64,000 bases of DNA from Methylobacterium sp. WSM2598 (lineage in GTDB: Bacteria; Pseudomonadota; Alphaproteobacteria; Rhizobiales; Beijerinckiaceae), in contig NZ_KB900609.1 of NCBI RefSeq assembly GCF_000379105.1, positions 4,229,163-4,293,162 on the forward strand, written 5' to 3'. Position numbers and translations under genes: made by a program. Below the pieces are notes generated by a model. The model had not been told where the DNA came from and made no database searches. It saw nothing but the letters and a program-made list of their open reading frames with translations. Shown piece by piece: positions 1 through 7,385 of the stretch. Numbering within the stretch: the first letter of the stretch is position 1; each line of letters begins with the position of its first letter.

Positions 1-257
1 GTTCGGGCGTCCCGCACCCGCCAGCGCCGCGGCGCCGCTCCCGGCCGGCGCGGTCCCGGGCCGATCGCAGCCGCCGCGCCGGTGTCCCGCCCGATCAAGC
101 GGCGGGGCGCGTCCTCTGGAAGATTGCCCCGCGGACGCCGCCGGGGGGCGGGTGATCGGGAAGGCGCGGGCGCCCCTCCGGTTCGCGGCCGAGGCCGGTC
201 CGGCCGCGCGGCCATCGGCGGCGCACCGTGCGCCCTGTCCGATCAGGAGAGAGCATC
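1..257. other. upstream region of the pta operon
   Basis: Very GC-rich sequence before the first gene. I see no convincing coding region: the short open frames here read as arginine/glycine-rich low-complexity protein. It contains one copy of the 18-bp family C motif at 83-100, pointing toward pta. The operon promoter probably lies here, but no clear -35/-10 pair could be picked out. Confidence 0.5.
83..100 (+). repeat. family C motif, copy 1
   Basis: Match to TGTCnCRnnCGATCAAGC, an 18-bp motif found six times in intergenic sequence of this window. It lies on the strand of pta, about 160 bp before its start. Confidence 0.5.
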
Positions 258-1232
258 GTGGCGAGTTCGACGACGCAGGAGGCGCCGGCCCGGCACCGCC
301 GGCACGAGAAGTACGAGCGCTTGGTCGCCGCCGCGCGGGCGCGGCCCCGGCTGAAGGTCGCGATCGCCCATCCCTGCGACGAAGCCTCGCTCGGCGCGGC
401 GCTGGAGGCGGCGGATCTCGGCCTGATCGACCCGATCCTGGTCGGCCCGCCACAGAGGATCGCCGCGGCCGCCTCCGCGCTCGGCAAGGATCTCGCGGCC
501 TACCGCGTCGTCGAGGCGGCCCACAGCCACGATTCCGCCGCCAAGGCCGTGGCGCTGGTGAATGCGGGCGAGGCGGAGGCCCTGATGAAGGGCAGCCTCC
601 ACACCGACGAGCTGATGGGCGCGGTGGTGCGCCGCGAGGGCGGCCTGCGCACGGCGCGCCGCCTCAGCCACTGCTTCGTGATGGACGTGCCGAGCCACGA
701 CGACCCCCTCATCGTCACCGACGCGGCCATCAACATCGCGCCGAGTCTCGAGGAGAAGCGCGACATCGTCCAGAACGCCATCGACCTCGCGCGGGCCTTC
801 GGGATCGAGACGGTGCGGGTCGCGATCGTGTCGGCGATGGAGACCGTCAACCCGAAGGTCCCCTCGACCCTCGACGCCGCGGCGCTCTGCAAGATGGCCG
901 ATCGCGGCCAGATCACCGGAGCGGTGCTCGACGGGCCGCTCGCCCTCGACAACGCCATCGATCTCGGCGCGGCGGCGATCAAGAAGATCCGCTCGCCGGT
1001 CGCCGGCCGGGCCAACGTGCTGGTCGTGCCGGATCTCGAGGCCGGCAACATGCTGGCCAAGAGCCTGACCTTCCTGGCGGATGCCGACGCCGCCGGGATC
1101 GTGCTCGGCGCGAGGGTTCCGATCATCCTGACGAGCCGGGCCGATTCGCGCCTGACGCGGCTCGCCTCCTGCGCCGTCGCCTCGCTCTTCGCGGCGGCGC
1201 AGCGCGCGGCCAAGCCCCTGCCCGAGGTCTAG
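258..1232 (+). CDS. pta: phosphate acetyltransferase (short PTA_PTB type)
   Basis: Interconverts acetyl-CoA plus phosphate and acetyl phosphate plus CoA in the cytoplasm, the first half of the Pta-AckA pathway. The 324-residue product is a single PTA_PTB domain of the short form often named bifunctional enoyl-CoA hydratase/phosphate acetyltransferase. Family-like stretches include EALMKGSLHTDELMGAV, the SHCFVMDVP segment, and VPDLEAGNMLAKSL near the C-terminus. I chose the GTG at 258 because AGGAG at 245-249 sits 8 bp before it; an in-frame GTG at 228 lacks such a site. It is followed after 2 bp by acetate kinase, so the pair is certainly co-transcribed. A phosphate butyryltransferase specificity cannot be excluded from sequence alone. 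Confidence 0.93.
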   Translation: MASSTTQEAPARHRRHEKYERLVAAARARPRLKVAIAHPCDEASLGAALEAADLGLIDPILVGPPQRIAAAASALGKDLAAYRVVEAAHSHDSAAKAVALVNAGEAEALMKGSLHTDELMGAVVRREGGLRTARRLSHCFVMDVPSHDDPLIVTDAAINIAPSLEEKRDIVQNAIDLARAFGIETVRVAIVSAMETVNPKVPSTLDAAALCKMADRGQITGAVLDGPLALDNAIDLGAAAIKKIRSPVAGRANVLVVPDLEAGNMLAKSLTFLADADAAGIVLGARVPIILTSRADSRLTRLASCAVASLFAAAQRAAKPLPEV

Positions 1233-1234
1233 CC

Positions 1235-2437
1235 ATGATCCCGGCCTCGCTCGTGCTGAACGCCGGCTCGTCGAGCCTCAAGTTCCAGGTCTTCGAGCCC
1301 GGGGAGGACGGCGCCCCGCGCCGCCTCTATCGCGGCCTGTTCGAGGGGCTCGGCAGCGGGCCGCACATGATCGTGCGCGACCGCGCCGGCGCCGTGGTCG
1401 CCGACGCGTGCTTCGAGGCGGGCGGCTTCGGGCACGAGGAAGCGCTGCTCCAGATTGCCGCGTGGCTGCGGGCCCACCGGAGCGAGCACCGGCTGGCGGC
1501 GGTCGGGCACCGGGTCGTGCACGGCGGCACGGCGTACAGCTCGCCCGTGCGGGTCGACGACGCGGTGCTGGAGGCGCTGGAGCGCCTCGTGCCGCTCGCG
1601 CCGCTGCACCAGCCCCACAACCTGGAGCCGATCCGCGTCGTGCGGCGGCAATTCCCGGACCTGCCGCAGGTGGCCTGTTTCGACACGGCTTTCCACCGCG
1701 GCCAGCCGGAGGTGGCGCAGCTCTTCGCGCTGCCGGCCGAGATCTCGGATCGCGGCGTGCGCCGCTACGGCTTCCACGGCCTGTCCTACGCCTTCATCGC
1801 CGAGCGGCTCGGCGCCGCTTTCCCGGTCCTCGCGCAGGGCCGGGTGATCGCGGCGCATCTCGGCAGCGGCGCGAGCCTGTGCGCCCTCGACCGCGGGCGC
1901 AGCGTCGCGACCACGATGGGCTTCTCGGCCCTCGACGGGCTGCCGATGGGCACGCGCTGCGGCAGCCTCGACCCGGGCGCGGTCTTCTACCTGCTGCGGG
2001 AGATGCGGCTCGACGCGGACGCGCTGGAGCGGATGCTCTACACCCGCTCGGGGCTCCTGGGCGTCTCGGGCCTGTCGAACGACATGCGGACGCTGCGCGC
2101 GCTGGCGGGCACCGACCGCCGCGCGCGCACCGCCATCGACCTCTTCGTCTACCGGATCGGGCGCGAGCTCGGCTCGCTCGTGGCGGCCCTGGGCGGCATC
2201 GACGGCCTCGTCTTCACCGGGGGCATCGGCGAGAACGACGCCGCCACCCGGGCCGAGGTGCTGCGGGGCGCCGCCTGGGCGGGCTTCCGGCTCGACGAGG
2301 CCGCGAACGCGGCGGGCGGGCCGCTGATCACGCGCGGTCCCGGACCCCAGGCCCTCGTCATCCCCACCGACGAGGAGACGATGATCGCGCGCGGGATGCG
2401 CGCGGTGCTCGACGACGCGCGCCAGCCGGCGCTCTGA
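1235..2437 (+). CDS. ackA: acetate kinase
   Basis: Transfers phosphate between acetyl phosphate and ADP to give acetate and ATP (reversible), completing the Pta-AckA pathway. The 400-residue product has the family's usual length and its conserved blocks: N-terminal NAGSSSLKF, HRVVHGG, the FDTAFH segment, YGFHGLSY, AHLGSGAS and the late GGIGEND. The ATG at 1235 lies 2 bp after the pta stop, implying translational coupling. A longer open frame that begins upstream in the same phase is only a shadow of pta. The presence of DUF3141 and fabI downstream ties acetate and acetyl-CoA handling to acyl metabolism in this operon. Confidence 0.95.
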   Translation: MIPASLVLNAGSSSLKFQVFEPGEDGAPRRLYRGLFEGLGSGPHMIVRDRAGAVVADACFEAGGFGHEEALLQIAAWLRAHRSEHRLAAVGHRVVHGGTAYSSPVRVDDAVLEALERLVPLAPLHQPHNLEPIRVVRRQFPDLPQVACFDTAFHRGQPEVAQLFALPAEISDRGVRRYGFHGLSYAFIAERLGAAFPVLAQGRVIAAHLGSGASLCALDRGRSVATTMGFSALDGLPMGTRCGSLDPGAVFYLLREMRLDADALERMLYTRSGLLGVSGLSNDMRTLRALAGTDRRARTAIDLFVYRIGRELGSLVAALGGIDGLVFTGGIGENDAATRAEVLRGAAWAGFRLDEAANAAGGPLITRGPGPQALVIPTDEETMIARGMRAVLDDARQPAL

Positions 2438-2453
2438 CCCCATGGAGACCGCT

Positions 2454-2951
2454 ATGGAGACGCTCACGACCAAGCCCGACGCGGTGATCGGCAACGATCC
2501 GTTCATGTCGGCGGACGACCTCGCCGCCTACTCGGCCCGCATGCGCGCCGCGAAGGCCCTCAAGGAGATGGAGGGGCAGGACCGCGCCACCAAGGCGCGG
2601 ACCGAACTCGCCAAGCAGCTCGCGGAACCCCTCGATCTCACGCCCGAGAAGCTGAGCGAGATCACGCAGCGCCTCCTGCACAAGCTCCGCATCGCGGCCG
2701 AGCAGGGCCAGAAGGAGCTCCTGGTGATGCGCTTCCCGAACCTGATCTGCACCGACAAGGGCCGGGCCATCAACGGGGCGGAGGCGGGCTGGGCCGAGAC
2801 CCTCACCGGCCGCCCGCGCCAGGCCTACGAGTTCTGGCGCGACCGCCTGCAACCGGCCGGCTACGGCCTGAAGGCGATGATCGTCGACTGGCCGGACGGG
2901 ATGCCGGGCGATGTCGGGTTCTTCCTCACCTGGGAGACCAAGCCCCACTAG
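2454..2951 (+). CDS. conserved hypothetical protein in the pta-ackA operon
   Basis: A 165-residue soluble protein that I do not recognise as a named family. It has no signal peptide or membrane segment. The N-terminal half is charged and predicted helical (rich in Lys, Glu and Ala, with a LTPEKLSEITQRLLHKLR helix); the C-terminal half contains aromatic stretches such as AYEFWRDRLQPAGYGL and ends in FFLTWETKPH. ATG 2454 is preferred because GGAGA at 2444-2448 precedes it; ATG 2442 is in frame and also possible. It lies 16 bp after ackA. Its TAG stop at 2949-2951 is formed by the first bases of repeat B copy 1. Confidence 0.75.
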   Translation: METLTTKPDAVIGNDPFMSADDLAAYSARMRAAKALKEMEGQDRATKARTELAKQLAEPLDLTPEKLSEITQRLLHKLRIAAEQGQKELLVMRFPNLICTDKGRAINGAEAGWAETLTGRPRQAYEFWRDRLQPAGYGLKAMIVDWPDGMPGDVGFFLTWETKPH

Positions 2952-3052
2952 AGCGGCACCCGATCACGTTGCAATCGGGTACTGCTCTAGGTCTCTGATC
3001 CTGCCGCATTTTCCGCGACGAACCGGCATCCACTTCGTCGGAAAGTGCTCTG
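2948..3052 (+). repeat. family B dispersed repeat, copy 1
   Basis: A ~104-bp element that begins CTAGAGC and ends GTGCTCT. It holds two hairpins: ACCCGAT/ATCGGGT in the first half, and a stem in the second half pairing CGACGAA with TTCGTCG. A second copy lies at 57857-57960 in reverse orientation; a hand alignment without gaps matches 79 of 104 positions. The TAG inside the opening CTAGAGC is the stop codon of the preceding gene. It could act as a transcript 3'-end or attenuation structure inside the operon. Confidence 0.75.
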
Positions 3053-3147
3053 GGACCGAGACATCGGCGCGCGATCATGAATTTGGGGCAGCAAGGCGCC
3101 GCGCGGCCGCCCGCCGCCGCGCACGCAACCGGGACAGGATGAGGGCC

Positions 3148-5457
3148 ATGGCAGACCCAGGAACACGTGTATATCCTCGGCAAGCTCCGACGACGGGCAG
3201 CCTGCAGCCGCTGCTCCCGCTCCAGCTGCGCATCGCCGAGGTCTACCGCGAACGCTGCGCCACGGCCCTGGACGCCTATCTGGACGCGGTCCAAGGGGCG
3301 AACCGCGCCTGGATCGAGGCCCTGACGCCCCGGACGCCCGCGCAGGCGGCCGGCGACGCGATCACCTACTGGACCGACTTCGCCCAACGCTCGGTCCTGT
3401 TCTGGGACACGCTCCGGCAGCGCGGCAACAATTGGCTGGCGCACGAGGCGGCCGGCAAGCCGCCGCTCCTCGCCTTCCCCTACGAGGTGGTCGCCGATGC
3501 GCGCCGCTTCGCCCGGCCGGTGAACTACGCCCTGGCGCGGATCCTGCCGCCGCCGGAGCGGCCGAGCGACGCCGAGAAGCGCCCCTACATCATCATCGAT
3601 CCGCGGGCGGGGCACGGGCCGGGCATCGGCGGCTTCAAGCCGGATTCCGAGGTCGGGATGGCGCTGCGCGCCGGTCATCCGGTCTACGTGGTGATCTTCT
3701 TCCCCGAGCCGGTCCCGGGCCAGACGCTGGCGGACGTCGCGCAGGCCGAGGCGGCCTTCCTGCGCCTCGTGCGCGAGCGCCACCCGACGCGCGGCAAGCC
3801 GGTCATCGTCGGCAATTGTCAGGGCGGCTGGGCCGCGATGCTGGTGGGCGCGCTCGATCCCGAGGGCGCCGGGCCGATCGTGGTGAACGGCGCGCCGATG
3901 TCCTACTGGGCGGGCAACGACGCCGAGAACCCGATGCGCTACGCGGGCGGCATGCTCGGCGGGAGCTGGACGGCGCTCCTCGCCAGCGACCTCGGCGGCG
4001 GCGTCTTCGACGGCGCGCACCTCGTCGACAATTTCGAGTACCTGAACCCGGCCAACACGTGGTTCGGGAAATCCTACAACCTCTTCTCGAAGATCGACAC
4101 CGAGCCGGCGCGCTACCTGGAATTCGAGCGCTGGTGGGGCGGGTACTTCCTGATGAATCGGGAGGAGATCCGCTGGATCGTCGACAACCTGTTCGTCGGC
4201 AACCGGCTGGCCTCCGGCAGCGCCGAGTGGGCGGAGGGCAGAACCTTCGACCTGAAGGCGATCCGCTCGCCGATCATCCTGTTCGCCTCGCTCGGCGACA
4301 ACATCACCCCGCCCCAGCAGGCCTTCAACTGGGTCGCGGACCTCTACCCGACGACCGCCGACCTCAAGGCGAACGGGCAGGTCATCGTCGGGCTGATGCA
4401 CGAGAGCGTCGGGCATCTCGGCATCTTCGTCTCGGCCGGCGTCGCGCGCCGCGAGCATGCGCAGATCGTCGACCTCCTCGACTACATCGAGCACCTTCCG
4501 CCCGGGCTCTACGGCATGAAGGTCGAGGAGGAGCGCGCCGACGGGGGGGTGCGCTACGATGCGGTCCTGCGCGAGCTGCAGGTCGAGGACCTTCAGACGC
4601 TGCAGAAATACGCGCGCAAGGACGAGGTGCCGTTCGCCGCGGTGAGCCGGGTCTCCGAGCTCAATGCGGCCGCCTACGAGACCTTCGTGCATCCGGTGCT
4701 GAGCGCCTGGGTGCCGCGCGAGATCGGGGCGCTGTCGCGGGCGCTGCACCCCCTGCGGGCGCGGCGCTGGGCCCTGTCCGATCTCAACCCGGCCCTCGCC
4801 TGCCTCGGCCCCTGTGCCGATCTGGTGAGGGGGCACCGCGTCCACCGGGACGAAGCGGGGGCCTGGGCGGCGAGCGAGCGCGGCGCCGCGGCCGGCATCA
4901 TGGCCGGGTGGGACTTCTACCGGCAGATGCGCGACGCCGCGGTCGAGAACCTGTTCTTCACCGTCTACGCGACGCTGAGCGCGGTCGCGCCGCCCGGTGC
5001 GGAGCCGGCCGTCGCCCCGTCCATCGATGCGGCGCCGCCCGAGGCCCTGAGCCGGATCGCCGAGGGCGGCTTCACCGAGGCGGCCGTGCGGGCCGGCCTC
5101 CTCGTGTCGCGCTTCGGCAGCGAGCGGCGGCTGTCCACCTTCAAGCGCATCCGCGAGATCGCCGGCCGCGAGATCGGCCTGCTCGACCTGCCGGCCAGCG
5201 CGGCGGCCCGGGTGGTCCGCCAGCAGGCGGAGATCATCGCGCACGCGCCCGAGCGGGCGATGGCGACCCTGCCGGACCTGCTGCGCACGGCCGAGGAGCG
5301 CCGCCGCCTCCTCGACATCCTGGAGCGCCTGACGACGCGGCTCGACCTCGCGCCCGAGCAGCTCGCCGTGATGCCGCGGCTGCGCGACCTCCTCGGGCCG
5401 GCCCCCGCGGCGGTTCCGGCGCCCGAGCCCGCCCCCCGTCAACGCAGAGCCGGCTGA
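3148..5457 (+). CDS. DUF3141 protein, PhaC-like alpha/beta hydrolase fold
   Basis: A 769-residue protein matching the DUF3141 family, which is named from the overall pattern and has no assigned reaction that I know of. It carries a PHA-synthase-style lipase box, GNCQGG, with Cys at about residue 224, and plausible triad partners Asp (LGDN, about 384) and His (VGHLGIF, about 423). The N-terminal ~100 residues resemble the helical lead-in of PhaC-type proteins. The C-terminal ~350 residues are helical and end in a Pro/Ala tail. ATG 3148 is used; in-frame ATG 3139 is equally possible. The operon position between pta-ackA and fabI suggests work on acyl-CoA or hydroxyacyl substrates, which is inference. 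Polyester synthesis is one reading; depolymerase or acyltransferase roles remain open. Confidence 0.85.
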   Translation: MADPGTRVYPRQAPTTGSLQPLLPLQLRIAEVYRERCATALDAYLDAVQGANRAWIEALTPRTPAQAAGDAITYWTDFAQRSVLFWDTLRQRGNNWLAHEAAGKPPLLAFPYEVVADARRFARPVNYALARILPPPERPSDAEKRPYIIIDPRAGHGPGIGGFKPDSEVGMALRAGHPVYVVIFFPEPVPGQTLADVAQAEAAFLRLVRERHPTRGKPVIVGNCQGGWAAMLVGALDPEGAGPIVVNGAPMSYWAGNDAENPMRYAGGMLGGSWTALLASDLGGGVFDGAHLVDNFEYLNPANTWFGKSYNLFSKIDTEPARYLEFERWWGGYFLMNREEIRWIVDNLFVGNRLASGSAEWAEGRTFDLKAIRSPIILFASLGDNITPPQQAFNWVADLYPTTADLKANGQVIVGLMHESVGHLGIFVSAGVARREHAQIVDLLDYIEHLPPGLYGMKVEEERADGGVRYDAVLRELQVEDLQTLQKYARKDEVPFAAVSRVSELNAAAYETFVHPVLSAWVPREIGALSRALHPLRARRWALSDLNPALACLGPCADLVRGHRVHRDEAGAWAASERGAAAGIMAGWDFYRQMRDAAVENLFFTVYATLSAVAPPGAEPAVAPSIDAAPPEALSRIAEGGFTEAAVRAGLLVSRFGSERRLSTFKRIREIAGREIGLLDLPASAAARVVRQQAEIIAHAPERAMATLPDLLRTAEERRRLLDILERLTTRLDLAPEQLAVMPRLRDLLGPAPAAVPAPEPAPRQRRAG

Positions 5458-5479
5458 CGCCCGCTCCGGAGACAGAGCC

Positions 5480-6262
5480 ATGACGCAGATCCCCGATGGC
5501 AACGCCCTTGCGGGCAAGAACGCGCTGGTGCTCGGCGTCGCCAACGAGCACTCGATCGCCTACGGCTGCGCGCGCGTCTTCCGGCGGCTCGGGGCGCGGA
5601 TCGCCCTGACCTACCTCAACGAGAAGGCGAGGCCCTTCGTCGAGCCGCTCGCGCGCGAACTCGACGCGCCGCTTTTCCTGCCCTGCGACGTCCAGCGGGA
5701 GGGGGAGCTCGAGGCGGTGTTCCGGCAGATCGCCGAGAGCTGGGGCCGCCTCGACATCGCGCTCCACTCGATCGCCTTCGCGCCGCGCGCCGACCTGCAG
5801 GGCCGGCTGGTCGACAGTTCGGGCGAGGGGTTCGGGATCGCCATGGACGTGTCCTGCCACTCCTTCATCCGCATGGCGCGGCTCGCCGCGCCGCTGATGC
5901 ACGAGGGCGGCACGCTGCTCACCATGAGCTACCACGGCGCCAGCAAGGTGGTGCCGAACTACAACCTGATGGGACCCGTCAAGGCGGCGCTGGAGAGCGC
6001 CGTGCGCTACCTCGCCTACGAGCTCGGCGACCGCGACATCCGCGTCCACGCGGTGTCGCCGGGCCCCCTCAAGACCCGCGCCGCCTCGGGCCTGAAGGAT
6101 TTCGACCTCCTCCTCAACGAGGCGATCCAGCGCTCGCCCATCGGCGAACTCGTGGACATCGACGATGTCGGGCTCACCGCCGCCTACCTGACGACGCCCT
6201 ACGCCGCCCGCCTGACCGGCATGACGGTCTACGTCGACGGCGGCCTCAGCATCATGGCTTGA
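5480..6262 (+). CDS. fabI: enoyl-[acyl-carrier-protein] reductase (NADH), FabI type
   Basis: Reduces trans-2-enoyl-ACP in the last step of each fatty acid elongation cycle. The 260-residue SDR protein shows the FabI-type nucleotide-binding start (GVANEHSIAYGCA), the SIAFAP block, and the FabI signature with the two tyrosines and catalytic lysine in SYHGASKVVPNYNLMGPVK (Tyr-X6-Lys). It ends with the family's VDGG motif. GGAGAC lies 8-13 bp before the ATG. It is the last gene of the pta-ackA-DUF3141 run, 22 bp after DUF3141, and is followed by a strong hairpin. A second, housekeeping fabI may exist elsewhere, so this copy could be dedicated to the operon; that is inference. Confidence 0.92.
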   Translation: MTQIPDGNALAGKNALVLGVANEHSIAYGCARVFRRLGARIALTYLNEKARPFVEPLARELDAPLFLPCDVQREGELEAVFRQIAESWGRLDIALHSIAFAPRADLQGRLVDSSGEGFGIAMDVSCHSFIRMARLAAPLMHEGGTLLTMSYHGASKVVPNYNLMGPVKAALESAVRYLAYELGDRDIRVHAVSPGPLKTRAASGLKDFDLLLNEAIQRSPIGELVDIDDVGLTAAYLTTPYAARLTGMTVYVDGGLSIMA

Positions 6263-6374
6263 GCCCGGCCGCCGATCGCGCCCCGCCCGATCGGGGCGCG
6301 CACGGCGACCGCGCCGCCCGCCCCGCGCCAACGGCCCAGGATGCCGACGCATCGGGCCGTCGTGCCTCCCGATG

Positions 6375-6520
6375 ATACGCGGTCCGGACGATCACGTCCG
6401 GACCGCGTATGATCCGGGATCCGCTTGATCGAAGCGGATCCCGGATCACGAGCCTGCGCGGCGCCTGAGCGAAGCCGACATCCGCATGGCGAAGCCATCC
6501 GTCGGATGGCGCATGCGACG
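6375..6520. repeat. family A dispersed repeat, copy 1 (double hairpin)
   Basis: Two consecutive perfect hairpins: a 15-bp stem at 6375-6389/6396-6410 and a 16-bp stem at 6411-6426/6432-6447. They are followed by a conserved flank (GCGCCTGAGCGAAGCCGA and the following ATCCGCATGGC). Copies occur at 17715, 24935 and 52420. It fills the space between convergent fabI and ppk2, where it could serve as a two-way terminator. Confidence 0.8.
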
Positions 6521-6532
6521 TGACCGTCGGGA

Positions 6533-7372
6533 TCAGTAGCGCTCGGGCACGAAGCGCCGGTCGCGCAGCGTGTCGTCGTAGGCGTCCTTCTTGCTCCGTT
6601 TGGGCAGCGTCACCTTCTCGGCCTCGAGCTCCTTGTAGGGGATGAGGTGCAGGAGGTGCGCGATGCAGTTGAGCCGCGCCCGCCGCTTGTCGTCCGAGCG
6701 CACCACGTACCAGGGCAGGTCGTCGGTGTCGGTGGCGGCGAACATGGCGTCGCGGGCGCGGGAATACTCGTACCAGCGCCGGTAGGATTCGAGATCCATC
6801 GGGCTGAGCTTCCACTGCCGCAACGGGTCGTCGATGCGCGCCTCGAAGCGGCGCTTCTGCTCGGCGCGCCCCACCTCCAGCCAGAACTTGATGAGCTGGA
6901 TGCCGCCGCCGGTGATGAAGCGCTCGATCTGCGGGCAGAGGGCGAGGAAGCGCCGCCGCTCCGCCTCGTCGCAATAGCCCATCACGGTCTCGACGCCGGC
7001 GCGGTTGTACCAGGAGCGGTCGAAGATCACGATCTCGCCGCCGGCCGGAAACTGGGCGATGTAGCGCTGCAGGAAGAGCTGGCTCTTCTCCCGATCGGAG
7101 GGCGCCGGCAGCGCCGCGACCCGGAACACGCGCGGGCTGACCCGCTCGGTGATCGCCTTGATGGTGCCGCCCTTCCCGGCCGCGTCGCGGCCCTCGAAGA
7201 CGACGATGATGCGCGCGCCGGTCGCCCGCACCCAGCTCTGCAGGTGGCAGAGCTGGACCTGGAGCTTGCGCAATTCGCGCTCGTAGGGCTTGCGCTTGAG
7301 CCGGCCGGCCTCGGAGGCCGGCACCGCCTCGTCGTGCGCCTCCGCCAGCAGGTCCTGGTCGGTATCGTCCAT
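6533..7372 (-). CDS. ppk2: polyphosphate kinase 2 family protein
   Basis: PPK2 enzymes transfer phosphate between polyphosphate and nucleotides. This 279-residue protein shows the P-loop FEGRDAAGKGG near residue 70, the lid/Walker B region FDRSWYNRAGVE and the RSDDKRRARLN motif. It appears to be a single-domain (class I-like) enzyme; whether it prefers ADP or GDP cannot be read from sequence. ATG 7372 has a strong GGGGAGGGG site just upstream, better than an upstream in-frame start. It begins 13 bp after the RND permease stop on the same strand, an unusual pairing that suggests co-transcription with the pump. Confidence 0.92.
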   Translation of the reverse strand: MDDTDQDLLAEAHDEAVPASEAGRLKRKPYERELRKLQVQLCHLQSWVRATGARIIVVFEGRDAAGKGGTIKAITERVSPRVFRVAALPAPSDREKSQLFLQRYIAQFPAGGEIVIFDRSWYNRAGVETVMGYCDEAERRRFLALCPQIERFITGGGIQLIKFWLEVGRAEQKRRFEARIDDPLRQWKLSPMDLESYRRWYEYSRARDAMFAATDTDDLPWYVVRSDDKRRARLNCIAHLLHLIPYKELEAEKVTLPKRSKKDAYDDTLRDRRFVPERY

Positions 7373-7385
7373 GGCGCCCCCTCCC

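Noticed and set aside
152..2437. A 761-residue open frame covering pta and ackA, which could suggest a Pta-AckA fusion
   Set aside because: Only the part from 1235 is acetate kinase; the upstream part is out of frame with pta and is arginine-rich.
2926..5544. Long antisense open frame opposite DUF3141 (872 codons)
   Set aside because: High-GC shadow: composition is Arg/Gly/Asp-rich and no family motif appears, while the plus strand encodes a recognisable protein.
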